Source: Odobenus rosmarus divergens
Taxonomy: Eukaryota; Chordata; Mammalia; Carnivora; Odobenidae
NCBI RefSeq assembly: GCF_000321225.1
Contig: NW_004450266.1
Coordinates: 7,159,245 to 7,223,244 of the forward strand
Reading direction: 5' to 3'
DNA length: 64,000 bases
The position numbers were made by a program, and so were the translations under genes. Numbering within the stretch: position 1 is the first letter of the stretch; each line of letters opens with the position of its first letter. This document shows, one piece after another, positions 53,330 to 62,690 of the stretch. The notes beneath the pieces were generated by a model. The model saw only the letters and a program-made list of their open reading frames with translations. It was not told where the DNA came from and did not search any database.

Positions 53330-54580
53330 GGGGTTCTAAGACCCGATTTTTAGAATCAACAGTCATTCCACAGCAAGAAATTCAGCTCTTTAAAAGAAAA
53401 CATTCTTAAAATCAAATGTGCTTGAGGGTTATAATGATTTATCAATTGTATCTGACGATCATTGCCACTGGTAGCAATAAGGCTACCATCCACAAAGCCA
53501 ATGCAGGACTCAAGGAGACAGGGAGTAGGGGGGACTGAATAACAGCTTTTGAGATCCTGCTACGTTAACGTCCTGCGTCCTTTGTGTTTTCCAAATGAAA
53601 GAAAGGCCCCGATTTGATGTTCAGAACATGACAAAGGACAAAAAACGTTTCACTGCCTTCCCTATAGTGAAACTGGAGAAGTGTCAGTATCAAAGGCAGC
53701 ATCTAAACACTTGTCAGAATTCCGAGTCTCTGACCAGTGGAGTGGATTTCCTACATGGTGACCACACCAAGGAACAAGGCTGAGGTGACCTCTCTCTGAT
53801 CTAAAGGGGCTCCTGATGTCTCCTGCTGGGTACGGAGACACCTTGGAAATGGGAGGACTGGATTTTCCCCCAGTGGCTCCACTGAATTCTTTGTCAGATG
53901 ACGAGTCATCTAACCACAGGGAACAAATCTTTTCTGGGTCACAGAAATTTGACATGTGAAAGCAAGACTGACAAATACACCCTCTCACTGAACTGGCCCA
54001 TACCAGGATGGGAAGAGATACCCAACTACCCCCACTTAGGAATCAGCATGTAGGCATGTTAATTTAATTTTTTACTGTGCCCAGGCACCCTGCAGAGGGA
54101 CAGTTGGGCGGGTTTTCCAGCAAAATGCCCTGCAGCGGGTGGGGATAAGCTTGCTGTGGGTAGTCCCAATTGTTTCCTTTGTCAGATTTCCTAGGCGGCC
54201 ATTCCAAGGCCTCTGAGCCAAAGGAAAAGGGAAGGGGGAAGGGCAGGGAAGGATGGAATCCATCGCCTGAGCAAATGCTAGACACACACACTTCTCTGAG
54301 GAACTGTTTGTCATTCACTGTGGAGCCAGCCCCACCTACAATACAGAGGAACATATTTACATATTTCAACTCCATTGCTGGCTGAAGCGCTACAGAAAGT
54401 GATGATTCGTAAACAGCCAGGGAAGAAAAATGTTCTCGAAAAAGGATTTGCCTATCACTTCAGCAGAACAGCTCAAAGTTATGCAAATCCCCTGCTTGAG
54501 GTCTGATTGTCACCCCTACCTGCCTCTGCTACCCGGGCTCCCAAGTCTAGAAGGGACTGTAAAGTAAACAGCCCTATTCT
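53330..54580. other. no recognised feature
   Basis: About 1.2 kb of unique intronic sequence with short unsupported frames on both strands. Confidence 0.4.
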
Positions 54581-54600
54581 GGCTTAAAAGATGAAGCAGA

Positions 54601-54797
54601 GGGGCGCCTGGGTGGCTCAGTCATTAAGCATCTGCCTTTGGCTCAGGTCATGATCCCAGAGTCCTGGGATCGAGCCCTGCATCGGGCTCCCTGCTCTGCC
54701 GGAAGCCTGCTTTTCCCTCCCCCACTCCCCCTGCTTGTGTTCCTGCTCTCGCTATGTCTCTCTGTCAAATAAATAAAATATTTAAAAAATTTTAAAA
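54601..54797 (+). mobile_element. CAN-SINE, arctoid type
   Basis: Head GGGGCGCCTGGGTGGCTCAG, core CATGATCCCAGAGTCCTGGG, box GGAAGCCTGCTTTTCCCTCC and an AAATAAATAAAAT tail. A 15-base target duplication AAAAGATGAAGCAGA / AAAAGATGAAGTAGA lies at 54586-54600 and 54798-54812. Among the best-preserved SINEs here. Confidence 0.97.
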
Positions 54798-54854
54798 AAA
54801 AGATGAAGTAGAAATCACAGTGTAGTCTACTGCTTCTCATGGGTGACAGAAGTC

Positions 54855-55295
54855 TTCACATGGCCTATGCCTGTGACCCTGCAACCCTACTTTCTAGGAA
54901 TTTGTCTTAAGGAAATACAAAAATTACACAGTGCACAAGGGTGGCTACTGCAGCTTTGTTTTAATTAAAAAAAAAAACAACTAAAAATAAACAAAAAGTC
55001 AAAATTTCAGTACTGGTTAAATAAATGATGGCATATTAAAACACTGAGGTTTTACACAGCTATTAAACATGTTGCCAGAGGGAGAAATACTATAACATGG
55101 CAAGATCTATCATTAAATGAAAATACATAATTACGACTCTGATCTCATTTTTTTACATGCATAAAGTCCCACGTTATGACTCAAAATGTGGTGAACTTAT
55201 TTTCCTTCTGCTTTTTCTCTATTGTCTTTACCTTGCTACAGTGAACACAGATACTTTGATAATTAGAATAAACACAATAAGTTATTAAAAAAAAC
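54855..55295 (+). repeat. L1M (L1ME-type) 3' end
   Basis: CTTTCTAGGAATTTGTCTTA AGGAAATAC, TACTGGTTAAATAAATGATG and ACAGTGAACACAGATACTTT run in order through the 3' UTR of an old L1 to an A-rich end. Confidence 0.78.
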
Positions 55296-55429
55296 TGTGG
55301 CAAAGTAATAAATACAGAGGAATAAAGCATCTACATTTACACTATTTCATTAGAAGCTTTTCTTGTGGAAAACTATGTGTTCAGAGATCTATACACGCTG
55401 GACTCCCTGGGAACCGGGGCACGTGTTAC

Positions 55430-55660
55430 TTTCCAAGTGGCCCCCATAGCAGTCTGTCAGTGCAGAGCAATGACAGAGTGATTCAGCTTTCAGCTACAGT
55501 AAGCCAAGCTGATAAACCATGTAAGAAGGCAGGTAAAAATCGGTCTCTCGGATCTAGAATTGACGTTGATTTACCCTGCTAGGCTCTTGGAATCAAATCT
55601 GCAAGGCGGTGATTTAAATCCCATTGTTCTTTTGTTTCCCTTTTGAGATTTATGGATGTG
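55430..55660. promoter_or_regulatory. repeat-free block, candidate conserved element
   Basis: CAGAGCAATGACAGAGTGAT, AGCCAAGCTGATAAACCATG and GGCGGTGATTTAAATCCCAT. Non-repetitive and slightly AT-rich, about 5 kb from the promoter on the intron side. Inference only. Confidence 0.25.
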
Positions 55661-56225
55661 GGAGAATGTATTGGGAAAGAACAGTGGCCAGCTTGAGGTC
55701 CAGGCAGGGTAGCCATTTATTGGGACTGGACAGGGGAGGCTGAGTACCCAGGTGAGGATTTACACCAGGTGACATTCCATCTCATTTTCTTCAACCCCTC
55801 TGAGTTAAAGAGTGTAAGAGGGCATCTTACATTGAGTCCCTCGCTTGTATTGTCCAACAGTCTTTATCTTAAATTCCTAATCACCCTCTTTCCCATATTT
55901 TTAACTCTTGATCTGGAAATATCGGGTTATGTAACATGCCAATCTGCACAAGGATGTAATTCTGTCATAAAAAAGGACTCAATGAGGGAGAAATTCTAAC
56001 AAAACTGGAAATGACTTTTCTAAGAAAAGAGAGGCTTTTTTTGTTTCAAGCACTTGAGCTGTTTTTAAATAGACCATGGATGCAATGTTGCTGGTTCTTT
56101 TGGGGATGTTGATTTTCCTGCCCAACCCCCACCCAACAAATGCACCGCGTTGGAAAGGGACGAAGGAAGTGGAAGAGAATGATCATCTGTGAGGTTTTGT
56201 GACATTAATCCTTACTTTGTTGTAA
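55660..56225. other. no recognised feature
   Basis: Unique sequence. Confidence 0.35.
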
Positions 56226-56229
56226 ACTA

Positions 56230-56335
56230 GAGAATATCTTCCCATTTATAGGAGAGCAAACTGAAGTTCCAAAGGTAACTAAGGCCACATCGCCAGGATT
56301 TCCACCCAGTAAATAAAGGAGTTAAAGTCACATCC
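56230..56335 (-). repeat. possible MIR fragment
   Basis: TCTTCCCATTTATAGGAGAG CAAACTGAAGTTCC and CTAAGGCCACATCGCCAGGA: MIR complement core. Confidence 0.5.
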
Positions 56336-56439
56336 CACCAATTTACTCCCACAAACCCAGAGACAGTTAAACAGATCATGCCACAGAGAGTCAGATCTAT
56401 TGGAGATCCAAATCGTCCAGTACTATAATACCCAGTCTC

Positions 56440-56560
56440 CCACGGCAACGCCTGTTCAGTGGGGAGCTCACTACCTCATATTCCAGATTATTCCCTTCGC
56501 TGTAGAACTGCCCTCTGATGATTCTTCTTTAGGCTGAACATTGGTTCCACCGCCCCTTTA
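56440..56560. repeat. unclassified ancient repeat fragment
   Basis: TCAGTGGGGAGCTCACTACC TCATATTCC shares its phrase with 44450-44660. Confidence 0.45.
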
Positions 56561-57137
56561 ACCCCGCCCCAGCCCCACAGTGAGCAAGGCTGACCCTATT
56601 TCCCCCCAAAGTCTATTAGGGTGGTTTATTGGATTTTACTGGCCCCATTCTACCCCCATCCCCAAAAAAGAGTCCTTGATGACAACAGGAAGCTGGCAGA
56701 TGAAACCAAGAAATCTCAAAAACCGAACCTTTCCATTCCTGACAACTTCCCCACCCTCAGAAGACGGTGAATTCACACGCCAACCTGCTCTCTGCCCCCG
56801 CTCACTTAAAGACACATGCTGGGAATAAAACCTTCCCTGAATTAGCCGCGTAACGCTATAGGAACATCTCCGTCCTAAGTTTGCCTGGAGAACCTGGGGG
56901 CGTTCACTTCCGCGACGTTCACAAGGACCTACTGCACGCAAGGAACCGATGAGAGGGGACGCTCGTTCGCCCCGGGAAATCAGCTCAGACTGGTCTAATT
57001 TCACTAGGAGGAAGGACGCCCATCATCACCCTCACCAGAGAAAACAGATTCTTTCTCATCATTCTCTTATAACGCCTACAAAGAGGGGAATCCCATTTCT
57101 GCGCGATGGCTGGCCTCGCCGCACACCCCCCTTCCAG

Positions 57138-57138
<1 letters not shown>

Positions 57139-57211
<73 letters not shown>
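57139..57211 (+). repeat. (TC)n(AC)n compound microsatellite
   Basis: About 15 CT units run directly into about 20 CA units, just outside the second CpG-rich block. Confidence 0.96.
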
Positions 57212-57279
57212 GTACGCACACACAAACTTGCTTCCACCACCACCTGTGAAAACATCCTCCTAACTTTGGCAAGGAGAAC

Positions 57280-58130
57280 TCCGGGTTAGAGCTGAGCGGC
57301 GGAGCGCCCGCAGCGCGCCGCGGGGCGGAGGATGGGGGCAGGCGGGGAGAGAGGAGCGCGGCCGGACCGCGACACAGCGCGGCTAGGCTCCTGGGCTAGC
57401 ACCCGTCCGGAACGCGGCGGTCTGGGCTCGGGTTTCCCGTGCAGGCCCCGCCCACCCGGCGGCCTGGCTAGTGCGGACTGCGGCGCGGCTCGGGCCGGCC
57501 GAGGAGCCGGAAGCCGGGGGCACAGCAGACTGCTGAGAGCGCGAGGGTTCCTCGGCCCGCGCCCCCGACCCGGGAAGCCGGGGGGGGCGGGGGGCGGCGA
57601 GAGGCCCCTGGAGAGGACGGCGGCACCCGGCCGGCGCGGAGGCCGTGGAGCGGGAGGACGCGGGGAAACAGGTTGCCACCGAGCCCCGTCCCCTCCCCGC
57701 GGACGCCCCGCCGCGACCGGATTCCCGCCCTGTCCGGAGCAAGCACAGCCCCTCCAGGGCTCCCTCCTCCCTCCCGGACCCTCGCGGCCGCCCTGGAGCC
57801 TCTCAGGCAGCCGGGTTAAAGGCGCCTTCAGCAAGGTCAAGGCGCGGCCGGCGGGCACCTGGGGATTTTCCCCAGCCGAGCACGAGCTTTGTAATCGCAT
57901 TGTTAAGGATCATGGCAGCGGCAGGAAATCCGAACGGCCCCACAGGTCTGCGAAGGGAGGATTTATTTTACAGCGCGGAACATACTCAGACCGACCCGGG
58001 ATTTCAGGGGGAGGGGATGCGGGGTTTCGGGACCGTGGAATGTGGCAAAAACAAAACCCCCCGCTCCACCCAAGCACACCACCACCTCCTGCCTGCGGGG
58101 GGAGGGGAGGAGGGAGTTCGGGGCCACTGT
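57280..58130. promoter_or_regulatory. second CpG-rich block, intronic
   Basis: About 850 bases of high G+C with frequent CpG, separated from the main island by about 1.6 kb of lower G+C sequence (58150-59750). The plus strand has long G runs near 57580-57598. Open frames of 200-290 codons on both strands are low-complexity (Arg, Pro, Gly, Ala) and I treat them as non-coding. It could be an extension of the TENM4 promoter, an alternative promoter or an enhancer. Confidence 0.7.
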
Positions 58131-58888
58131 GCCTCAGACTTCAGCCTCTCTCAGGTCTGGGGTGGTTTATCCCTCTACAGGCGAAAAAAAGATTTTAAAA
58201 GCACTCCACTACTGTGGTTTCTCTATCAAAGACTGTCAACATGCTACAGGCTGCGGCAGCTATGGGAAGCAGGGAGAGGAGAATAAACGCAACAGAAGCA
58301 AACTGCGGTCCGCGTAGGAGAGAAGCAAAGAGGCGGAAGCCATACTCTGCCCTCATCCCCATCCTACCCCATTAGCGCCCGGCTAGCCCCGGAAACCAGG
58401 AATGGGTACCTAATGGTGGCCAACCCTGGCAGAGGCCAGCCCTCTCCCTCCTAACCCCCCCCCGCCAGAGTAGGCCTGGATGGCTGGCATGCTTGGCATC
58501 TCCCAAGGTGGACCAGACAGCGCAGGCAGGTTTCTAAACACGTGAAGGGCACTGGGTGTGAAAGATGGGTTGGAGGAGATCTCAGAGGCAGAGAAGCGAG
58601 GCTTAGCGGTTCCCCAGGATGCAAAGTTAGTTTCCTGAAAGAGCATCCCCTGCAAGGCCTCCCAACACCCCCGAGACAGGCTCGGGCTCTGGGGACGCCA
58701 TGAACCCTGAGTTCTGACCGGCTTTTTCTCTCTGATCAATCCCAAAGTCTCTACCCAATTCCTGTCTCGATAACCGGTTCTTTGGAGACAGTAGCATCAG
58801 CACCCAACGCCGATCATGGAATTGGGGGCCGTGGTGCCAGGCGTCTCCCTGCCCTCCGGTCTCGGGATGCGTGCGCCCCGGTACTTAC

Positions 58889-58900
58889 ATTCCCCAAGCA
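58889..58900 (-). promoter_or_regulatory. candidate splice donor
   Basis: The minus strand reads GGGGAAT|GTAAGTAC with GT at 58888-58887. The intron side is ideal and the exon side weak. It lies between the two CpG-rich blocks. Confidence 0.22.
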
Positions 58901-59529
58901 GGCAAACTTTCAGGCTTGTCTTTCGCGAACCGGGTGCTCACATCACGGTTCTGGGTAATCACTGAGCAGCCAGTTTATATAATTGCCCGCGATGCCGTAC
59001 GGCAGATCTTGCGTGCACCGCGGCACAGCTCAGCACTTGGGCACCTTCTCGCCCCCGCGCTCGAATCCCGAGCGTGCCCCGCCGCCGCCTTCCACAAAGC
59101 AGCAAGGCGATCTCGTGGATTCGTCAAATACCAAGGGTTCAGGCAGGATCTACCAAAACACAGGCTGCCTCAATACGCCCCGTTCGCTGCACTGGTCTCT
59201 TATGGATAACTGCATCTCTACAAACCTCGCTAGGCCTGGGGGGTGGGAGGGGGATTGAGACACCCGCGGGGGGTTGGCGCGCTTCTAAAGAGGGCTCCTA
59301 TTACCCAACGGAGTAATAATACCCTCGTACACATGGACCAAGGTATACAAATCGCCTTAACGTGTCGCCCTGAAAGGGGAGCCAACTTCCAAAGTTAGAG
59401 ACCACGCAGTTGAATTTCCAGTACTTTCCAACCTCGCCTAGGCGGGGACAGGGCCGAGAAGGGGCGGGCAGCGGCCAGCGAAGCCCACCCTACCGCTCAG
59501 CCAAGAAGGACTCACCAGTTGAACCTTAC

Positions 59530-59545
59530 CTCGCCCCCAGTAGTT
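59530..59545 (-). promoter_or_regulatory. candidate splice donor, alternative first exon
   Basis: The minus strand reads GGGGGCGAG|GTAAGG with GT at 59529-59528, close to the consensus. A second possible donor (CTG|GTGAGTCC) follows about 15 bases on. No matching acceptor was identified, so this may be unused. Confidence 0.3.
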
Positions 59546-59567
59546 AGCTGTGTATTCCCTGGTTGCG

Positions 59568-59570
<3 letters not shown>

Positions 59571-59600
<30 letters not shown>
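59571..59600 (+). repeat. (AC)n microsatellite
   Basis: About 15 AC units. Confidence 0.95.
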
Positions 59601-59604
<4 letters not shown>

Positions 59605-59736
59605 ATACCACCTTCACGTCTGCTTCCTTCAAAAAAGACTGCATTTTTTTAAAAACACGAGGAAAAGGACGGAGGTCGGTGATCACATTTCAACCCAGAG
59701 CAAATTTCTCCAAACCACGGGTGCGAGTAGTCACAT

Positions 59737-59772
59737 ACACTATACACACACACACACACTCACACTCACACC
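59737..59772 (+). repeat. AC-rich simple repeat at island edge
   Basis: ATACACACACACACACACTC and variants. Confidence 0.85.
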
Positions 59773-59796
59773 CAGAAGCGCTCTGAGCTTCCACCC

Positions 59797-59831
59797 GCGC
59801 GGCTGCAGCCTCCGGCGCGGCTGCAGCCTCC
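59797..59831. repeat. tandem 18-base unit with CTGCAG core
   Basis: Two identical 17-base copies (GCGCGGCTGCAGCCTCC at 59797-59813 and 59815-59831) spaced by one base. Further GCTGCAG/CTGCAG cores recur near 59858, 59899, 59969, 59997 and 60073 at the downstream edge of the island. Confidence 0.85.
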
Positions 59832-60485
59832 ACTCGCTGGGAAGGGAACGTCAGCACCGCTGCAGGGCGGCGGGCGAGGAGAGGCGAGCGCCGCGCGGGC
59901 TGCAGAGGGCGCGGGGCTGGGGTAGCTCTCGCGTTCCTCCGCTCCAACCGTGGCGCACGCGGGGCCGCTGCAGCCGGTGCTCGCCCCGCAGGACCGGCTG
60001 CAGCCGCCAGAGCCGGGCGCCGCCTTCCAGGCTCTTCCAGCGCCCGCAGGGGCCCAGGGGCAGGCTGGTCTGCAGAGGGGCTGCGGACTCTGGGGCTGGG
60101 GCGGGGAAGGGGATCCCCGCGAGGAAGACAAACCCGGGCGCGCCGCCTCCCTCCCACCCGCAGTCCCGAGTCCCGGACCCGCGCCCACCTCCCCGCTCTC
60201 CCCTAACCTTCGCTCTCAGACTAGTCCGCGGCGGGCTCCGGGGGCTGCGGCGACCGAGGCTCGGGCTCCTCACTGGCTCGCCTCGCCGGCAGCCTCCCGC
60301 CCAGCCTCCCTCCCTTCCTCCCTCAGTGGGGGCCGAGGGAGGAGAGCGTTTCCTCGAGCCCTGGGCGTCCGTGCAAGCCGCCCCGACCACGCCACGGCCA
60401 ACGAGCGAAGAGGAGCGAGGGAGCCGGCGAGATGCCGCCGCGGTCCCCGAGGCGCTTTTCCGTAGAGCGGAGCGCGCCGCCTTAC

Positions 60486-60825
60486 CGTGGCTGCAGGCTG
60501 CCACCGCCAGGGAAGCGGGGAGGAGGGCGGCAGGGAGGCTCGGCGCCCCGCGGGTGGCTCCTCTGGCGCTCGGCGGCGCGGCTCCTCGGCTCCGCGAGCC
60601 GGAGCAGGGCGCCCAGGAAGGAGCGAGTCCCGGCTCTGCGCTCAGCTCCAGCGAGACCAACAATAGCTCCCGAGGGGAGCGGAGCCCCAGCGAGCCTCCA
60701 GCCGCGCGCGCACGCCCGGCTCCCGCTCCCGGCCGCTCCCGGCCGGCGTCCCTGCCAGCACTGCTGCCCCACATGAAACAGCTGCAATCCCGAGGCTTCT
60801 GGGGGGGTTGGGGCGGGTGTGTGCG
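60486..60825 (-). other. TENM4: candidate non-coding exon 1 of TENM4
   Basis: On the minus strand the sequence reads from the CpG-island core into CCACG|GTAAGG, a strong donor with GT at 60485-60484. A TATA-like CTATTAA (60857 down to 60851) lies 25-30 bases before the proposed start, so the start near 60825 is a guess from that spacing. The exon would be about 340 bases, GC-rich and 5' UTR. It contains an ATG at about 60774 that stays open to the donor, but the reading (rich in Arg, Gly, Ala and Pro) resembles no domain, and TENM4 exon 1 is known to be non-coding. The true start could lie elsewhere in the island, and other donors exist at 59530, 58889 and 61672. Confidence 0.6.
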
Positions 60826-60851
60826 CGCGCGCGTGTGTGAGTGTGTGTGTT
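60812..60851 (+). repeat. GT/GC alternating tract in the promoter
   Basis: GGGTGTGTGCGCGCGCGCGT, then TGTGTGAGTGTGTGTGT, immediately beside the TATA-like box. Confidence 0.9.
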
Positions 60852-60857
60852 TAATAG
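60851..60857 (-). promoter_or_regulatory. TATA-like box in the TENM4 CpG island
   Basis: The minus strand reads GAAGCTATTAAACACAC. CTATTAA is an imperfect TATA box placed about 365 bases before the donor at 60486. It abuts a GT/GC repeat, so it may be fortuitous; CpG-island promoters often lack a TATA box. Confidence 0.35.
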
Positions 60858-61149
60858 CTTCCCTCCTCTTCTTCCCCTCCCTGCCTGCTCGCCTGCCTGC
60901 CTCCGTCCCCCACCCTCGCTCTCTTACACACAGAGAGGGCGAGCGAGAGAGACACACACACACACTCACGCGCACACGCAGGTTACATGAATGGGAGGCG
61001 GGAGCCAATCCTGCGAGGCTGGGCGAGCCGCGGCGCACTGGCGCTGCGAGCAGGGCCGCACCACGGCGCGGGGGGGCGCCACGCAGGTGACGCGTGCCCT
61101 CCCGGGGCCCCTCGCCGCCTCTCGACTCGCCCCAGTCTCTGTGCTCTCC

Positions 61150-61500
61150 CCGATGGCTTCCTCTCTCCCCCTTTCCTCCTTTCATCCCGCTCCTTTCTCC
61201 ATCTTCGCTCCCTTTTATTGCCTTTTCTTTCCCGAATTCTGCTAGTTGTCTCAGTTCAGTATCTTCCTCGGTCTGCTCTTTTCTTTTACCGTCTTCGCTC
61301 GCTCAGTCCCTTTCTCAAACTTTCTCCTTCCTTGTCCCGACTTTTCCCTACTTCCTCTCCTCCTGCCTTTTGTTCTCTTTCCTCCCGCTTTGGCCGTCCC
61401 CCCCCACCCCCCCACCCCCGTCTCTGTGGTGTTGTCTGGTCTCCTCGCCCTCCCCCTCTTCGCCTGTCCCGGGGTCACTCTGGGGCCGGTGGCTTCCCTC
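61150..61500. repeat. pyrimidine-rich tract upstream of the island
   Basis: About 350 bases of the plus strand are mostly C and T (TCCTCTCTCCCC-type runs) with a C run near 61400-61420. Such purine/pyrimidine asymmetry is low-complexity DNA and explains the Ser/Pro/Leu-rich plus-strand frames here. No coding signal. Confidence 0.7.
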
Positions 61501-61671
61501 CCCGCCTACCCTACCCCCTGATGTTATTTCACACCCTCAACACTTTTCCAGGGACAGTCCCTCTCGCGTTGCTGCTGCAGCACAGCCAGAGGTAATTAAG
61601 AGCTGAGAACTTGAGTTCCTTCCTCAGGCTCACAAGATGCCCAAAGAAAGGCCCTCCCTCGGACAACTTAC

Positions 61672-61685
61672 CTAAAACCATGGTA
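61672..61685 (-). promoter_or_regulatory. candidate splice donor upstream of the island
   Basis: The minus strand reads GGTTTTAG|GTAAGTTG with GT at 61671-61670. It could end an upstream alternative exon of a minus-strand transcript. It is a single-motif call. Confidence 0.22.
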
Positions 61686-61814
61686 ACAGCTACTCACTCG
61701 TGATAACAATCATTTAAAAAATAACTGCATAGAACGTGGTCCAAGAGATTTGTCCTTTGCATTTCTGGACTGTGATCTTCAGCACATTTCGAGAAGGGCA
61801 TTTTCATGGGATAG

Positions 61815-62045
61815 GAGAAGCAGCTTGGTGCAGTGGCAACTTGCAAGGGCTTTGGAGAGAGACGAGAAATTCCCACAGCAGCCCTGCTGCATGCGAGCTG
61901 TATGTCTTCATGCAAGCCATTACCTCTGGCCCTGCCTCGGGTTTCTCCTCTGTAAAATGGATAAATTATACCTACCTCACCCGTTATGGTGAGGGTTAAA
62001 AGAGACAACAAAGGAAAGAAAGCATTGCACATATAGAAGTTCAAA
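61815..62045 (+). repeat. MIR SINE, near full length
   Basis: GCAGCTTGGTGCAGTGGCAA, CTCTGTAAAATGGATAAATT and AGAAAGCATTGCACATATAG in MIR order. It lies upstream of the promoter. Confidence 0.82.
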
Positions 62046-62049
62046 CAAT

Positions 62050-62525
62050 GTGACTACCTTTCTCCTCCCCCCATCCTTTTTAAAAACTCCCTTCATGATC
62101 TTCTGCTACATTATATCTCCACAGTCTAAAGTGTGCAATGAAGGAGGAAATGTGACAATGTAATGTTATAGAAATGTGAAACAAGGTCTAGGATATTTTA
62201 AAAACTCTGTTGTATGAACAGGAGATTGTCTAGCCAGCTGATTACAGAGGCATCACAGAGATTATAAATTTGGGGTGCTGGGATGCCTCTTCAACATCTC
62301 CCAACTAAGGCTTCCCGGAAAGTCCGGGACGAAGGTAGGAGTGGATGGGGGGTTTCCATGCACTCTGTCCAATCTATTTTTAAAATCTTCATAACTGAAC
62401 ACTGACCAGTGACAAAGCCTCTGAGACTAACTAAAATGTCAAGTCTCTGCCTTTGGATAGCATTTATCAACTTCGTGTCCTCACTACAGATATCAAATGC
62501 TTTCCATAAGCTGTGATGGACAGGT
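62050..62525. other. no recognised feature
   Basis: Unique 5' flanking sequence. Confidence 0.35.
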
Positions 62526-62529
62526 AGAT

Positions 62530-62690
62530 TCAGTCCTTTAACAAATATTTGTTGACCACCTACTCTGTGGCTGGAACTATAGTGGGCTGTAGGCATCCAG
62601 CGGTGAGGCAAGTAAGCCCTGCCTTTGTGAGCTGACGGTGCAGTAGACATGTCTGATGAATGTGCAATAGGGAAATGAATCACATATACC
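62530..62690 (-). repeat. L2 LINE 3' fragment
   Basis: CAAATATTTGTTGACCACCT ACTCTGTGGCTGG and CCCTGCCTTTGTGAGCTGAC: L2 complement. Confidence 0.7.

Larger units (their letters stand above)
58150..59740. other. intron between the CpG-rich blocks
   Basis: Intermediate G+C, no repeat except an AC tract at 59571-59600. Candidate donors at 59530 and 58889. Part of the sequence (58860-59330) is locally CpG-rich. Confidence 0.45.
1..60485 (-). other. TENM4: TENM4 (teneurin-4) intron 1, partial
   Basis: This assignment is an inference from MIR708 and the CpG-island exon; no TENM4 coding sequence is visible. In mammals MIR708 sits in the first intron of TENM4 on the same strand, about 38-39 kb from the start of the gene as I recall. 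Here about 38 kb separates MIR708 from the candidate exon donor at 60486/60485. TENM4 encodes a large type II transmembrane adhesion protein of neurons and oligodendrocytes. Its first exons are non-coding and the coding part begins hundreds of kilobases downstream, so absence of coding exons is expected. The intron runs off the left edge of the window. Confidence 0.85.
59770..61150. promoter_or_regulatory. TENM4: CpG island, main TENM4 promoter
   Basis: About 1.4 kb with very high G+C and dense CpG, in strong contrast to the AT-rich, CpG-poor DNA on both sides. It carries many GGGCGG/CCGCCC Sp1-type boxes, CTGCAG-centred repeats (59797-60080), a GT/GC alternation (60815-60850) and an AC tract (60952-60966). 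It encloses the candidate first exon and TATA-like box. The long open frames across it on both strands (for example 59851-61185 minus and 60326-61090 plus) result from the scarcity of stop codons in GC-rich DNA, not from coding. Confidence 0.88.

Noticed and set aside
57332..58286. 288- and 213-codon plus-strand frames and a 204-codon minus frame in the second CpG block
   Set aside because: Overlapping frames on both strands with compositional bias only; no splice pattern or recognisable protein.
59851..61185. 444-codon minus-strand open frame over the CpG island
   Set aside because: It is low-complexity (Arg, Gly, Ala, Ser, Pro), runs through simple repeats and past the GTAAGG donor, and shows no domain. 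GC-rich DNA lacks stop codons. TENM4 exon 1 is known to be non-coding.
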